Position numbers and translations under genes: made by a program
Source: Chthonomonas sp. UBA1950
GTDB lineage: Bacteria > Armatimonadota > Fimbriimonadia > Fimbriimonadales > Fimbriimonadaceae
Assembly: GCA_002336105.1 (NCBI GenBank)
Contig: DDEQ01000043.1
Location: 76,524 to 140,523 of the forward strand
Direction of reading: 5' to 3'
Length of the DNA stretch: 64,000 nt
Notes under the pieces: generated by a model
Told to the model about the DNA's origin: nothing
Database searches by the model: none
Seen by the model: the letters and a program-made list of their open reading frames with translations, nothing else
Shown: one piece after another, positions 25,547 through 35,373 of the stretch
How the letters are laid out: every line of letters begins with the position of its first letter
Position numbering within the stretch: the stretch's first letter is position 1

Positions 25547-27050
25547 CGAACTACTGCTAAAAGCCAACATTGCGCCGACGGAACTTCAGGGCGATGCGGC
25601 GATCAATAGCATTGTTATGGACTCCCGCAAGGCACTTGCTGGGAGTCTGTTTGTGTGTATGCCCGGGATGACCCGCGAAAGTGAGTCATTCATTCCAGAT
25701 GCGGTCGATGCAGGAGCAACCGCTGCCTTGGTACACAGTCCAGCAGGTTTAGTTTCAGCTCGATCGTATGGCTTAGCTGCAGCCCTTGTCTCGCCGAAGG
25801 GCAACAGCTTTCCCGATTTCGTGTGGCGACTCTGCGACGCTTTCTTCGATCATCCCACTCGGTCGATGAAAGTGGTAGGGGTCACGGGTACGAACGGCAA
25901 GACGACGACTGCCTGGCTAGTTCGGGACATGCTGAACGCACTCGGCGAGAAATCGGCCTATCTCGGAACGCTTGGTTTTTACTTGCCAGACCAGACCATT
26001 GAACTCGGCAACACCACTCCATTTGCAGTAGAGCTCTACAACTATTTGGCGATGGCGCGCGCTAGCGGCGTAACCGCTTTGGCGATGGAAGTCTCTTCAC
26101 ATGCCCTTGCTGAGCAACGAGCTGACGGCGTCGAATTTGACACCGCCGTTTTTTCAAACCTTACTCAGGATCACCTGGATTTTCACGGAACGATGGAAGC
26201 TTACGAGGCAGCAAAATGGCGACTTTTCCGCGAGCTACCCAAGCAGACCCAGAAGGCTTTCTCGGCAGTCATCAATATCGACGATGCCTGTGGCGAAAGA
26301 TGGCACCAACGACTTGGAGAGATTGGAACCCCTGTTCACCTCTATTCTAGGATGGGGAAAGAAGGCGCATGGGCTTTCGAAAGTAAATCTCTTAAAGTCA
26401 GTTTTGATTCTATTACCGGCAAATGGTTGAATGTTGGTTCGGCCCCAATCGGAAAAGTTGACGCCAAACTCGGCGGGTCTTACAACGTTGAAAACCTGTT
26501 GTCCGCCATGACTGCGATGGTAGCTCTCGGATACGAACCCAAGGATGTTGTTAAAGCGGCAAGCAGCGTACACCCTGTCCCTGGAAGATTTGAGGCCGTA
26601 CAAAACCACAAGGGCATTGGGGTTATCGTTGATTACGCACACACGCCAGATGCTTTGGAAAAGCTACTCGATGCGGTCAGGCCGCTGACCAAAGGCAAAG
26701 TGATCACCGTGTTTGGATGCGGCGGCGACCGAGACCGAACCAAGCGTCCGAAGATGGCTCGGGCCGCGAGCGAGCGAAGCGATCTGGTCATCGTGACTAG
26801 CGACAACCCAAGAACAGAAGACCCTAAAAAGATCCTTCGCGATATCTTGCCTGGCTTAATCCCAAAAACCGACAGCTTAGCGATCGTTGATCGTGAAGAA
26901 GCAATTCGAGAAGCGATCAAACGTGCAAAGACCGGTGACGTCGTTGTGATCGCAGGAAAAGGACACGAGGATTACCAGATCATCGGACGAACAAAACACC
27001 ATATGGATGACCGGGAACTCGCGAGAACCGCACTGGAAAACAAGAAATGA
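25527..27050 (+). CDS. murE: UDP-MurNAc-tripeptide synthetase MurE
   Basis: Adds the third stem residue to UDP-MurNAc-L-Ala-D-Glu in the cytoplasm. The roughly 507-residue protein has MDSRKALAGSLFVCMPG in the N-terminal domain, the ATP loop GVTGTNGKTTTAW, and the specificity motif DNPRTEDP. DNPR is known to mark enzymes that add meso-diaminopimelate rather than lysine, so the wall is mDAP-type. ATG 25527 is preceded by AAGAAGG at six bases; ATG 25530 and 25536 are alternatives. It overlaps the PBP gene by 20 bases. Confidence 0.96.
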   Translation: MMGMTLSELLLKANIAPTELQGDAAINSIVMDSRKALAGSLFVCMPGMTRESESFIPDAVDAGATAALVHSPAGLVSARSYGLAAALVSPKGNSFPDFVWRLCDAFFDHPTRSMKVVGVTGTNGKTTTAWLVRDMLNALGEKSAYLGTLGFYLPDQTIELGNTTPFAVELYNYLAMARASGVTALAMEVSSHALAEQRADGVEFDTAVFSNLTQDHLDFHGTMEAYEAAKWRLFRELPKQTQKAFSAVINIDDACGERWHQRLGEIGTPVHLYSRMGKEGAWAFESKSLKVSFDSITGKWLNVGSAPIGKVDAKLGGSYNVENLLSAMTAMVALGYEPKDVVKAASSVHPVPGRFEAVQNHKGIGVIVDYAHTPDALEKLLDAVRPLTKGKVITVFGCGGDRDRTKRPKMARAASERSDLVIVTSDNPRTEDPKKILRDILPGLIPKTDSLAIVDREEAIREAIKRAKTGDVVVIAGKGHEDYQIIGRTKHHMDDRELARTALENKK

Positions 27051-28393
27051 AGCCAAGACTCCTTTCCGAACTTGCAGCTACGTGTGGCGGCACCCTATCT
27101 GGCTCCGATGTCGAAGTCACCAGCTTTGCTACCGATAGTCGCCAGGTTCAACCTGGTTCGTTGTTCCTTGCTATCAAAGGAGAGAAGGTCGACGGTCATG
27201 ACTTCGCGGCAAAAGCCATCGCATCGGGTGCAGCAGGTGTTTTGTGCGAGCGACCAGTTGAAGGCACTCACATCCTCGTCGACAATCTCGTCCAGGCTCT
27301 CGCTAAACTTGGCGCGCACGAGCGAGATCAGTTTTCTGGTCCAGTCGTCGGCATCACAGGCAGCGCTGGAAAGACGACAACCAAAGAGTTTTTGGCTGCA
27401 GCGCTGAGTTCGCTAGGCGAAATACTCAAGAGCCCAGGCAACCGAAACACAGAGTACACCAGCCCTTTGGTTTGGTTCGAAAAGTCGGACGACACAAAAG
27501 TCGCCGTCATCGAAATGGCGATGCGTGGTTTTGGACAGATCACTCACCTCGCTTCGATTTCTAGACCAAACATCGGGCTCATCACAAATATCGGATACAG
27601 CCACCTTTTACAGATCGAATCCCGCGACGGGATCGCAAAGGCAAAGGGAGAACTTCTCGAAGCATTACCCGCCGACGGCCTTGGGATCGTTTGGGCAGAC
27701 GATGATTACCTAGAGGTACTCAAGGCAAAACATCCGAATATCAAGACTTTTGGGTTTAGCTCTGATGCGGATAGCGTGATCACCGACTACAAGGCCCACG
27801 ATTGGTCTACATCGTTTGTGTCTGGAAAGATTGGCGACAAAAAGTGGAAAGCCAAACTCCCTGCGGTTGGGCGACATCTCGCCGCCAATGCTGCAGCGGC
27901 GGTCCTCGTAGCTAGTGAACTTGGCATTGAGCCTTTCGAAGCGGCTCGTTGTATTTCGCAAGCGACATTGCCGCCAATGAGAATGGAGACCCGCTCATAC
28001 AACGGAGCAACCATCATTCTGGACACTTACAACGCAAGCCCGTCGAGCATGTTGGCAGCGATTGAAGCAGTCGGAAGTATTGCCGCTCGTGGTCACCGAT
28101 TGGCAGTTCTAGGTGAAATGAAAGAACTCGGCGACCACACGGAAGCCGCGCATCGAAAGGTTGGCGAAGCAGTTGCGACATTCGGACTAGATTCGGTGCT
28201 TTTCATCGGTGAGCCGATGAAACTGGCGATGGAACAAGCCATCGCCTCTGGGGTATCCCCATCAAAACTTCGTTATACAGACTCTATCGATGATGTTCGC
28301 GAGTTCCTGCGCGGTTTGCGAATGAATAACGCTGCATTGGTCAAAGGGAGTCGCGCTCTAGAACTGGAAAGAGCCTTGGAGGGCCTCGTTTGA
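27047..28393 (+). CDS. murF: UDP-MurNAc-tripeptide D-Ala-D-Ala ligase MurF
   Basis: Adds D-Ala-D-Ala to complete the UDP-MurNAc-pentapeptide. 448 residues, family length. It has the N-terminal ATDSRQVQPGSLFLAIKGEK, the ATP loop GITGSAGKTTTKEFL, and the C-terminal LDTYNASPSSMLAAIE typical of MurF. ATGA overlap with murE upstream and TTGA overlap with mraY downstream. The D-Ala-D-Ala it uses would come from the Ddl half of the MurC-Ddl fusion in the same cluster. Confidence 0.96.
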   Translation: MKPRLLSELAATCGGTLSGSDVEVTSFATDSRQVQPGSLFLAIKGEKVDGHDFAAKAIASGAAGVLCERPVEGTHILVDNLVQALAKLGAHERDQFSGPVVGITGSAGKTTTKEFLAAALSSLGEILKSPGNRNTEYTSPLVWFEKSDDTKVAVIEMAMRGFGQITHLASISRPNIGLITNIGYSHLLQIESRDGIAKAKGELLEALPADGLGIVWADDDYLEVLKAKHPNIKTFGFSSDADSVITDYKAHDWSTSFVSGKIGDKKWKAKLPAVGRHLAANAAAAVLVASELGIEPFEAARCISQATLPPMRMETRSYNGATIILDTYNASPSSMLAAIEAVGSIAARGHRLAVLGEMKELGDHTEAAHRKVGEAVATFGLDSVLFIGEPMKLAMEQAIASGVSPSKLRYTDSIDDVREFLRGLRMNNAALVKGSRALELERALEGLV

Positions 28394-29469
28394 GGATTTC
28401 GGTTCCTGTTTTCCTGCTCGATGGAATGTGGCTCAGTTTTCTAGTAGCGTTCCTTACTTCTGCATGTCTTGCTTACCCCATCTACCTGAGCCTGATCAGA
28501 CTGAAAAGTCGTCAAACCGTCAGCCAGTTCGCTCCTGAAGGGCACCAGGTCAAACAGGGGACCCCGACAATGGGCGGACTCATCATCGTTGCAGGAGTGA
28601 TCGCATCGATGTTTGTGGTGCCCAACGTGCGTCCATTTTCCATCGTCTTTCTCGGCTACACAGTCATCGGATTTATCGACGATTTTGTTGTCCCGAGATA
28701 TATCAAAGGAAAGCGTGGGCTTGGTTGGAAGCAAAAAATCCTCATGCAACTTGGCGTTGCGCTTCTTGCCGGAGCGGGTCCGAATGTCTCTTGGGCCTCC
28801 ACCGCCGCTTTCGTTTTCTTGGTTCTATTCCTCAGTAACGCCTATAACTTTTCCGATGGTCTAGATGGCCTCGCAGGTTCGTTGGGTCTCTGGATCATGA
28901 TCGGCATGGCAGGAATTGGGCTAGGGGTCGGGTATGTCGCGCGAACTCCGCTTTTAGCTGCAGCCGTTTTCGGGGCCACACTTCCCTTTCTTTATCTCAA
29001 CGCTCCACCTGCGAAAGTGTTCATGGGGGATGTCGGTTCATTGCCGATCGGAGCATTGCTAGGCGCGATGACGCACGAGCTCCTTTTCCCTGTTGGAAAA
29101 GCAAGCATGTTTGACCCAGCCAGCGAATGGTACATCGACCGACCTTTCAAAGTTGCCTACTTCTTTGGCGAAAGGTTTGTTCCTCTGGTCTCGATTGCCC
29201 TGTTAGTTCTTTTTATCATGATGATCGTGGAGCTAGTGCCCGTCCCGATGCAGATCGCATCGGTGAAACTTCTCAAGCGCAAGATCTTCCCTTACACACC
29301 CATCCACCACGCATTCGAAAAAGCTGGTTGGCCAGAGACCAGAGTCGTCTACCGATTCGTTTTGGTGCAGGTCGTTTTGACGATTGTCGCAATGGCTATC
29401 GTCGGACAAGCAGCAAAGCCAGTTGTCTCGTTTGATCCCCGGATGCGCACAGCGGTGAACCGGCCTTGA
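28390..29469 (+). CDS. mraY: Phospho-MurNAc-pentapeptide transferase MraY
   Basis: Membrane enzyme that transfers phospho-MurNAc-pentapeptide to undecaprenyl phosphate, forming lipid I. 359 residues with about ten hydrophobic helices. Diagnostic segments: APEGHQVKQGTPTMGG, DDFV, NAYNFSDGLDGLAG (magnesium aspartates), FMGDVGSLPIGALLG and PIHHAFEKAGWPE. The start is TTG 28390, giving a TTGA overlap with the murF stop; ATG 28426 is an alternative and would shorten the N-terminus by 12 residues. A short insertion around residues 238-258 (SMFDPASEWYIDRPFKVAYF) extends one loop. Confidence 0.95.
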   Translation: MRISVPVFLLDGMWLSFLVAFLTSACLAYPIYLSLIRLKSRQTVSQFAPEGHQVKQGTPTMGGLIIVAGVIASMFVVPNVRPFSIVFLGYTVIGFIDDFVVPRYIKGKRGLGWKQKILMQLGVALLAGAGPNVSWASTAAFVFLVLFLSNAYNFSDGLDGLAGSLGLWIMIGMAGIGLGVGYVARTPLLAAAVFGATLPFLYLNAPPAKVFMGDVGSLPIGALLGAMTHELLFPVGKASMFDPASEWYIDRPFKVAYFFGERFVPLVSIALLVLFIMMIVELVPVPMQIASVKLLKRKIFPYTPIHHAFEKAGWPETRVVYRFVLVQVVLTIVAMAIVGQAAKPVVSFDPRMRTAVNRP

Positions 29470-30827
29470 CCGGCAAACGGATCGGCGTATTTGGGTTGGG
29501 TCGCAGCGGATTAGCAGTCGCTAAGGCGGCAACAAAACGCGGCGCATCTGTTACCGTTTACGATCAGGCGCAACGTGCAAATCTGGCTAAGCCAGAACTG
29601 GCCGATGAGGTAGAAAACACGGGCGCAAAGGTGGTCTTTGGATGGGACGGCCAGGTTAGTCATATCGACATCTTAGTGTCGAATCCGGCGGTGCGAAAGG
29701 ACCATCCCACCCTGCTCGAAGCATTGGAACAAGGCGTTGAAGTTTGGAGCGAGATCGAGTTTGGCTACCAAATCTGTTCAGCGCCTATCGTTGCAATCAC
29801 CGGAACAAACGGCAAAAGCACGACAACCGTGATGACCTTCCTGTGTCTTCAATCTTGCGGAGAAGCCCCGATCCTATGCGGCAACGTATTTGGAACAGGC
29901 TATCCCGAGCGGACCTTCACCGAGGCAGCTGACTCAGCAGAAAGAGACAACATTCTAGTCGCAGAAATAAGTAGCTTCCAGCTGGAATGGATACAAAAAT
30001 TCAAGCCAACTTCTGCCGGCATAACCAATATCACCCCCGATCATCTTGATCGGTATGAAGGATTTCACGAGTACGCCGAAACCAAGCGCAGGATCTTCCA
30101 AAACATGGGTCGTGGCGACTTAGCCGTTGTTCCTAGAAACCACTCTGAAGTGGCCGCACCAGCGAACGTAAAAACGGCTTTTTTTGGATGTCTCGGTGAC
30201 CTGGCGTACTACGACGCAGAGAATCTGTATCTGTTCGGTTCATCCTGCAACTTACGTGATTTGCCTATCTATGGGAAGCATAACCTAGACAATGCTTGCC
30301 AATCGGCTTTACTCGTTTATGGGGTTTTGCGAACAAAGAAGTCTTCTGATGAAATCGCCAAAGGTTGCTTTGAGGCATTTAGGTCTTTCAAAGGGTTAGC
30401 TCACCGCATGGAAATCCTTGGTTCAAGGAATCAGGTTTTGGTCATCAATAACTCGATGTGCACCAACCCAGCTGCGGTTGTCTCAAGCACGGCTAGCTTG
30501 CCCGGAAAAGTACATCTTTTGATGGGAGGGCTAAACAAAAACCTAGATTTCACTCCTCTGGAAGGCTACTTGGCCAATTCGTCCCATAGTGTGTATCTTT
30601 TCGGGAAAAACGGCAACGAATTGAACCAAATGCTAGGCGGTAATCGGCAAGTATTTAGTACAATGAATCAAGCTTTTGAGGCGGCTTCACAGCAAGCGAT
30701 GAGCGGAGAGACGATTATGCTGGCACCTGGATGTGCAAGCAGTGATCAATTTAAGGATTTCCGCGACCGAGGAGATGTCTTCAAAGCAATTGCCATGGAG
30801 TGGCTGCGCGATGAACCGTTGGTTTAG
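29466..30827 (+). CDS. murD: UDP-MurNAc-L-Ala D-Glu ligase MurD
   Basis: Adds D-glutamate to UDP-MurNAc-L-Ala. 453 residues. The N-terminal Rossmann start is KRIGVFGLGRSGLAVAK, the ATP loop ITGTNGKSTTTVMTF, then ISSFQLEW and NITPDHLDRY, all typical of MurD. The C-terminal domain is more divergent: the usual DSKATN region reads NNSMCTNPAAV. Start is TTG 29466 in TTGA overlap with mraY, the second such junction in a row. Confidence 0.94.
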   Translation: MTGKRIGVFGLGRSGLAVAKAATKRGASVTVYDQAQRANLAKPELADEVENTGAKVVFGWDGQVSHIDILVSNPAVRKDHPTLLEALEQGVEVWSEIEFGYQICSAPIVAITGTNGKSTTTVMTFLCLQSCGEAPILCGNVFGTGYPERTFTEAADSAERDNILVAEISSFQLEWIQKFKPTSAGITNITPDHLDRYEGFHEYAETKRRIFQNMGRGDLAVVPRNHSEVAAPANVKTAFFGCLGDLAYYDAENLYLFGSSCNLRDLPIYGKHNLDNACQSALLVYGVLRTKKSSDEIAKGCFEAFRSFKGLAHRMEILGSRNQVLVINNSMCTNPAAVVSSTASLPGKVHLLMGGLNKNLDFTPLEGYLANSSHSVYLFGKNGNELNQMLGGNRQVFSTMNQAFEAASQQAMSGETIMLAPGCASSDQFKDFRDRGDVFKAIAMEWLRDEPLV

Positions 30828-32010
30828 GATTTGTGACCCATACTTGCTCTTATTCGCCCTGATTGCATCAGGGATCGGGTCAGCGCTCATCTACGATGCA
30901 AGCTATGCGAGGTCCTATCGGCTTTACGGAACCTACTTTGCTACCGAGTTCAAAGCCCAACTCGTGTGGTTAGCTTTCTCAATTTTTGTTAGCCTTATTC
31001 TTGGTTCCCGACATCCGGGAAAGCAAATTAGGTGGGCAGTCCCAGCGATCATCGTTACGATATTAGGCCTCATTGCTGTCGAGTTGTGGGGAACCACAAT
31101 GAACGGCGCCAAACGCTGGCTGACGGTGATGGACAAGAATATCCAACCTTCAGAGTTCGCCAAGTTTGCCATCATCCTGTTTTTGGCAATGATCTTTTCT
31201 CAAAGACCGATCAGGTCCGGAAAGATCAAAACATACAACACCTGGTACAAGAACTTAGACTTTGTTGTTTGGCCACAAATCCAACGGTTCTTCCCTGCTC
31301 TAGTCGTGCTCCTGATTCTCGGCCTCATCCTAAAAGAGAAAGACCTAGGCACCGCGGCTGTCGTAGCCTTTGTCGCATTTATGATGGCTATCCCAGGAAA
31401 AGTTAGCCATAAGTCGGTCATCGCTGGGGCATTGTTCTTGGTTTGTGCGGCTGGTTTTTCGGTCTTCGAAAAGTCTTATCGGCTGGACAGAATTGCTGTT
31501 CATGCTAAGCGCTGGGAGTCTGAGAACGTAGACGACACCGGCTACCAGACGGTACAGGCCGAACTGCACCAGGCTGCAGGAGGCATCCTTGGAGTTGGTG
31601 TTGGTGGCGGACACGCTAAACAGATCATGCCAGCAACGACCACCGACTTCATCATGGCAACGATTGGAGAAGAGACTGGGCTTTGGGGTTCGTTACTCGT
31701 GTTGGGCTCGATATCGCTGGTAGTTGGTCGACTGCTGCAGCTAGCAAAAACTGCCACCACACACTATTCGGTTCTGATTTTGTACGGATCGGCAATGTGG
31801 ATCGGGGTCCAAGCCGCGACCAATTTCATGATGGCTAACGGACTCTTGCCTGCCATCGGCATTCCGCTTCCCTTCATCAGTTCAGGGGGATCGAGCTTAT
31901 TAGCATTGTGGATCGCCGTTGGTGCCAGCCAAGGTTCTCTACTACCCATCCCAGTCACAAAACCCAAGAAGAAAACGGTTCGGGCTAAGCAAATGGTGGC
32001 AACTTCATAA
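30811..32010 (+). CDS. ftsW: Peptidoglycan glycosyltransferase FtsW (SEDS family)
   Basis: A 399-residue SEDS polymerase with about ten membrane helices that makes septal glycan strands together with the class B PBP. Motifs include GAKRWLTV, QPSEFAKFA, the large periplasmic loop ending GVGVGGGHAKQIMPATTTD, IGEETGLWG and the C-terminal LPFISSGGSSL. RodA is an alternative by sequence alone, but position in the dcw cluster favours FtsW. ATG 30811 is chosen because it begins just before the first helix; it overlaps murD by 17 bases. Confidence 0.94.
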   Translation: MNRWFRICDPYLLLFALIASGIGSALIYDASYARSYRLYGTYFATEFKAQLVWLAFSIFVSLILGSRHPGKQIRWAVPAIIVTILGLIAVELWGTTMNGAKRWLTVMDKNIQPSEFAKFAIILFLAMIFSQRPIRSGKIKTYNTWYKNLDFVVWPQIQRFFPALVVLLILGLILKEKDLGTAAVVAFVAFMMAIPGKVSHKSVIAGALFLVCAAGFSVFEKSYRLDRIAVHAKRWESENVDDTGYQTVQAELHQAAGGILGVGVGGGHAKQIMPATTTDFIMATIGEETGLWGSLLVLGSISLVVGRLLQLAKTATTHYSVLILYGSAMWIGVQAATNFMMANGLLPAIGIPLPFISSGGSSLLALWIAVGASQGSLLPIPVTKPKKKTVRAKQMVATS

Positions 32011-32011
32011 C

Positions 32012-33079
32012 ATGCCTGGAATGAAACTCGTTCTAACAGGCGGTGGAACGGGCGGCCACATCTACCCCGCTCTCGAGGTTGGACGGTTAGCCGGGGAACA
32101 AGGCGCACAGCTAACTTATCTTGGTTCGAAACGAGGTCAAGAAGGGGGCATCTGCGCAAAGCTCGGTATCGAATTCACATCCTTTCCAGCTGAACCCCTG
32201 TACAGCTTACGAACGCCCCGAGGCTGGAAATCCCTCAAGCATCTCCTTAAGGCTCGGCGCGCGGTAATCGCTCACTTCCGCCTTAACCGCCCTGATGTTG
32301 TGTTTTCGACCGGTGGATACAGCGCTGGTCCGGTTGTTTCAGCGGCAAAGAAACTCGGAATTCCCTACTGTATTCATGAGGCGAATTCCATTCCTGGGCG
32401 AAGCAATCGTTTGTATGCGAAGGATGCTTCGGCGTTCACGTGTCTATTCAACAAGACGCTTTCCGTCCCCGGATTAAGTGCAAAGCGTGTCGGACAACCA
32501 ATCCGTCAGGAGCTTCGACTCGCCGCGCAAGCAAGGGAATTTGGACCCCAACAAACGGTATTCGTCTTTGGGGGTAGCCAAGGCGCTCAGTATTTGAACT
32601 CCGTTGTCCCTGAACTATCCCAAGATTCCAGATTCTCTGAGGTCAATTGGCTACACGTTTCCGGCCCATCGAACTTTGATGCCATGCAAGCCAGATGGGG
32701 CGGGCAACCAAACTACATCATCAAACCGTTCCTCGATTCTGAATCAATGGCGGCGGCGTATCAATCGGCTTCCTTAGTCGTTTCGCGAAGCGGCGGGAGC
32801 CTTGCCGAGATTGCCTGTTTTGGAATACCAAGTGTGCTTGTACCTTTACCCACGGCGGCAGATAACCACCAGTGGCACAACGCGAAAGAGTTCCAAGATA
32901 TGTCGGTCGCAACCCTCATCGAACAGGGGCAAGATCGCCAAGTGCTTACCGACGCGATTTTTGCCTGGATATCCGACGATAGTCGATCTCGTCAGGCTTC
33001 GACAACTCTTGATGAGTGGGACATCGCAGATGCCACTCAGCGAATCGTAGACTTACTTGTGGCTGCGGCCAAACACTAG
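32012..33079 (+). CDS. murG: UDP-GlcNAc transferase MurG
   Basis: GT28 enzyme that adds GlcNAc to lipid I, giving lipid II, at the inner face of the membrane. 355 residues. It opens MKLVLTGGGTGGHIYPALEV, with GGYSAGPVV, IHEANSIPGRSNR, and the donor site VFGGSQGAQYLN and SRSGGSLAEIACFGIPS. ATG 32012 begins one base after the ftsW stop; ATG 32021 is equally possible. Confidence 0.96.
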   Translation: MPGMKLVLTGGGTGGHIYPALEVGRLAGEQGAQLTYLGSKRGQEGGICAKLGIEFTSFPAEPLYSLRTPRGWKSLKHLLKARRAVIAHFRLNRPDVVFSTGGYSAGPVVSAAKKLGIPYCIHEANSIPGRSNRLYAKDASAFTCLFNKTLSVPGLSAKRVGQPIRQELRLAAQAREFGPQQTVFVFGGSQGAQYLNSVVPELSQDSRFSEVNWLHVSGPSNFDAMQARWGGQPNYIIKPFLDSESMAAAYQSASLVVSRSGGSLAEIACFGIPSVLVPLPTAADNHQWHNAKEFQDMSVATLIEQGQDRQVLTDAIFAWISDDSRSRQASTTLDEWDIADATQRIVDLLVAAAKH

Positions 33080-33081
33080 AA

Positions 33082-35373
33082 ATGCGCAAACCATCTGAAA
33101 TTGAATCAGCGTTCAGCCCCAAAGATGCCCTTAATGGCAAGTCGAGCTTCTTCTTGGTAGGAATTGGCGGTGCTGGAATGAGTGCGTTAGCCCGGATGCT
33201 CAAGCATCGAGGATTTGACGTTCAGGGCACTGATTCAACTGATGGCCCGGAAGTGAGACGACTTATCTCAGAGGGTATCGGAGTTCACATTGGGCACAGT
33301 GGCGAACCCCTTCAACCCGAGATGGCATTGGTTGTTTCAGACGCGATTGACTTAGAGAAAAGCCCTGAGGTTGCTCGTGCGCACGAATTGTCTGTCCCGA
33401 TGGTGAGAAGGTCTCAGGCCCTAGGCTGGCTTTTAAGGAACTACAAGGTCATCGCTATTACTGGCACCCACGGAAAAACCACGACAACGGGTATGACGGG
33501 CATGGCGCTTGAAGCGGCCGGACTTGATCCCCTCGTCATCGTCGGAGCAAGTATTCCAGCTTGGAAGAGCCCGATCCGTGAAGGCAAAGGAGAATGGGCC
33601 GTCGTGGAAGCTTGTGAGGCTTACGACAGTTTCCATGACCTAGAACCGACCCTTGTCGTTCTAACTAATCTTGAGCTCGACCACATCGACTTCCATAAAA
33701 CCTGGGAAAACCTACGAGGCAGCGTTGTTCGGTTTGCTGACTCGGTTGTAAAAGGCGGAAAGTTGATATTTGCGTCTGCTGATGACGGGGCCAATCAGGT
33801 CGCTAACTTGACCAAGTCTCCAACGGTTGCTTTCACAGACGATGGATCATTCACCGAGGAACAACTGGGGACACCTGGCCACCACAACGTTTTGAATGCC
33901 ACCGCTGCTCTTGAGGTGGCTAAGGCGATTGGTGCGGACCTTGAGGCAGCAAAGAAAGGAATTACTCATTTCGCTGGAGCAGAGCGACGCCTCCAAGTGC
34001 TTCAATCCGACGGAATGACGGTCATTGACGACTACGCTCATCACCCCACCGAAGTAGAAGCTTCTTTGAAGGCGATTCGACAAAGATGGGCGAAAGATCG
34101 CCGACTGGTTGTCGTTTTCCAGCCTCACCTTTACTCACGCACTCAACCATTGGTTAAAGAATTCGCTGAAGCCTTGTCAAATGCAGACTACGTGGTCATC
34201 ACAGACATCTACGCAGCCCGTGAAGACCCAATGCCAGGCGTTAGCTCAGCTCGAATCGCTGAGAAAGTAACCAAACCGCTACTGTATGTTCCGTCGCGTC
34301 ATCAGTTGACCACAAAGGTCGCTGAGATATTGGAGCCTGGAGATGTCGTGGTTGGCATGGGGGCGGGCAATATATCAGAATTCGCGCCCGCACTCATCAA
34401 GGAGCTTGCTCGCAACAAAGACCTAAAATCTCCGAAGAACGTTATCGTTTTTTACGGCGGCGACTCAGCAGAACGTGAAGTTAGCCTTCACAGCGGATTA
34501 GCCATCTTCAATGCTCTGAAATCAAAGAAACACAACGTGCGCTTGCTGGATATGACCGACAAGTTGTTCACGAATCCGGATTTTTCCGAGTTCATCGGTC
34601 CAAATCGTCCAGATGCGGTGTTTCTCGGAATCCACGGTACTCATGCTGAAGACGGTGCGATTCAAGGGTTGCTGGAGCTTCTTGGCATTCCATACACGGG
34701 CTCAGGAATTCAGGCAAGCGCCATCGCCATGGATAAGGGCATGACCAAAAACGTGCTTGAAATGGCAGGGATCACAACCCCGAAAGGTGTGCTTTTGTCT
34801 AGCCCTGATGATGACGTTCCGTTCGGTCCTCCCTACGTCGTCAAGCCGAATGCCCAGGGATCGACGGTGGGCCTCACCTTTGTTGAAGATCACGCTTGCC
34901 TGTGTTCTGCTATCCAGAACGCCTTTGCCTACGATCGCCAAGTCCTCGTAGAAGAGTGGCTTCGAGGCATGGAGATCAGCACTCCTGTGCTTTGTAACAA
35001 ACCGCTTTTGCCTGTGGAAATTGCACCTAACTCTGGGTTTTATGACTTCGAGAGTAAATACACTCCCGGAGCAACTTCTGAGATCGTTCCGGCAAGACTG
35101 CCAGAAGCGGTTTTGAAACAAGCTCAAGAGATTGCCCTCAAAGCTCACCAAGCCCTCCGATGCGAAGGGGCAACCCGTACGGACGCCATCGTTGTACCGC
35201 CCAAAAACGAAGGCGACGAATATAACATTTACGTGCTCGAAGTTAACACCCTTCCAGGTATGACGGGTACCTCGCTGCTCCCGAACAGTGCCGCAGGAAT
35301 GGGTATCGCTTTCGACGATCTGTGCCAAATACTTCTGGAGGATGCATTGAGTGGCAAAAAAGAAAAAGCGTAG
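33082..35373 (+). CDS. murC/ddl: MurC-Ddl fusion: UDP-MurNAc-Ala ligase and D-Ala-D-Ala ligase
   Basis: A 763-residue bifunctional protein. The N-terminal part, roughly residues 1-450, is MurC: FLVGIGGAGMSALARML, ATP loop ITGTHGKTTTTGM, DDYAHHPTEVEASL. The C-terminal part, from about 34438, is a complete Ddl ATP-grasp enzyme: VIVFYGGDSAEREVSLHSG, GIHGTHAEDGAIQGLLE, the ATP-binding VVKPNAQGSTVGL and LEVNTLPGMTGTS. The single frame is continuous with no stop or linker gene. The same domain order is known in Chlamydia. One protein would thus provide the first stem ligation and the terminal dipeptide. There is no murB beside it. Confidence 0.96.
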   Translation: MRKPSEIESAFSPKDALNGKSSFFLVGIGGAGMSALARMLKHRGFDVQGTDSTDGPEVRRLISEGIGVHIGHSGEPLQPEMALVVSDAIDLEKSPEVARAHELSVPMVRRSQALGWLLRNYKVIAITGTHGKTTTTGMTGMALEAAGLDPLVIVGASIPAWKSPIREGKGEWAVVEACEAYDSFHDLEPTLVVLTNLELDHIDFHKTWENLRGSVVRFADSVVKGGKLIFASADDGANQVANLTKSPTVAFTDDGSFTEEQLGTPGHHNVLNATAALEVAKAIGADLEAAKKGITHFAGAERRLQVLQSDGMTVIDDYAHHPTEVEASLKAIRQRWAKDRRLVVVFQPHLYSRTQPLVKEFAEALSNADYVVITDIYAAREDPMPGVSSARIAEKVTKPLLYVPSRHQLTTKVAEILEPGDVVVGMGAGNISEFAPALIKELARNKDLKSPKNVIVFYGGDSAEREVSLHSGLAIFNALKSKKHNVRLLDMTDKLFTNPDFSEFIGPNRPDAVFLGIHGTHAEDGAIQGLLELLGIPYTGSGIQASAIAMDKGMTKNVLEMAGITTPKGVLLSSPDDDVPFGPPYVVKPNAQGSTVGLTFVEDHACLCSAIQNAFAYDRQVLVEEWLRGMEISTPVLCNKPLLPVEIAPNSGFYDFESKYTPGATSEIVPARLPEAVLKQAQEIALKAHQALRCEGATRTDAIVVPPKNEGDEYNIYVLEVNTLPGMTGTSLLPNSAAGMGIAFDDLCQILLEDALSGKKEKA

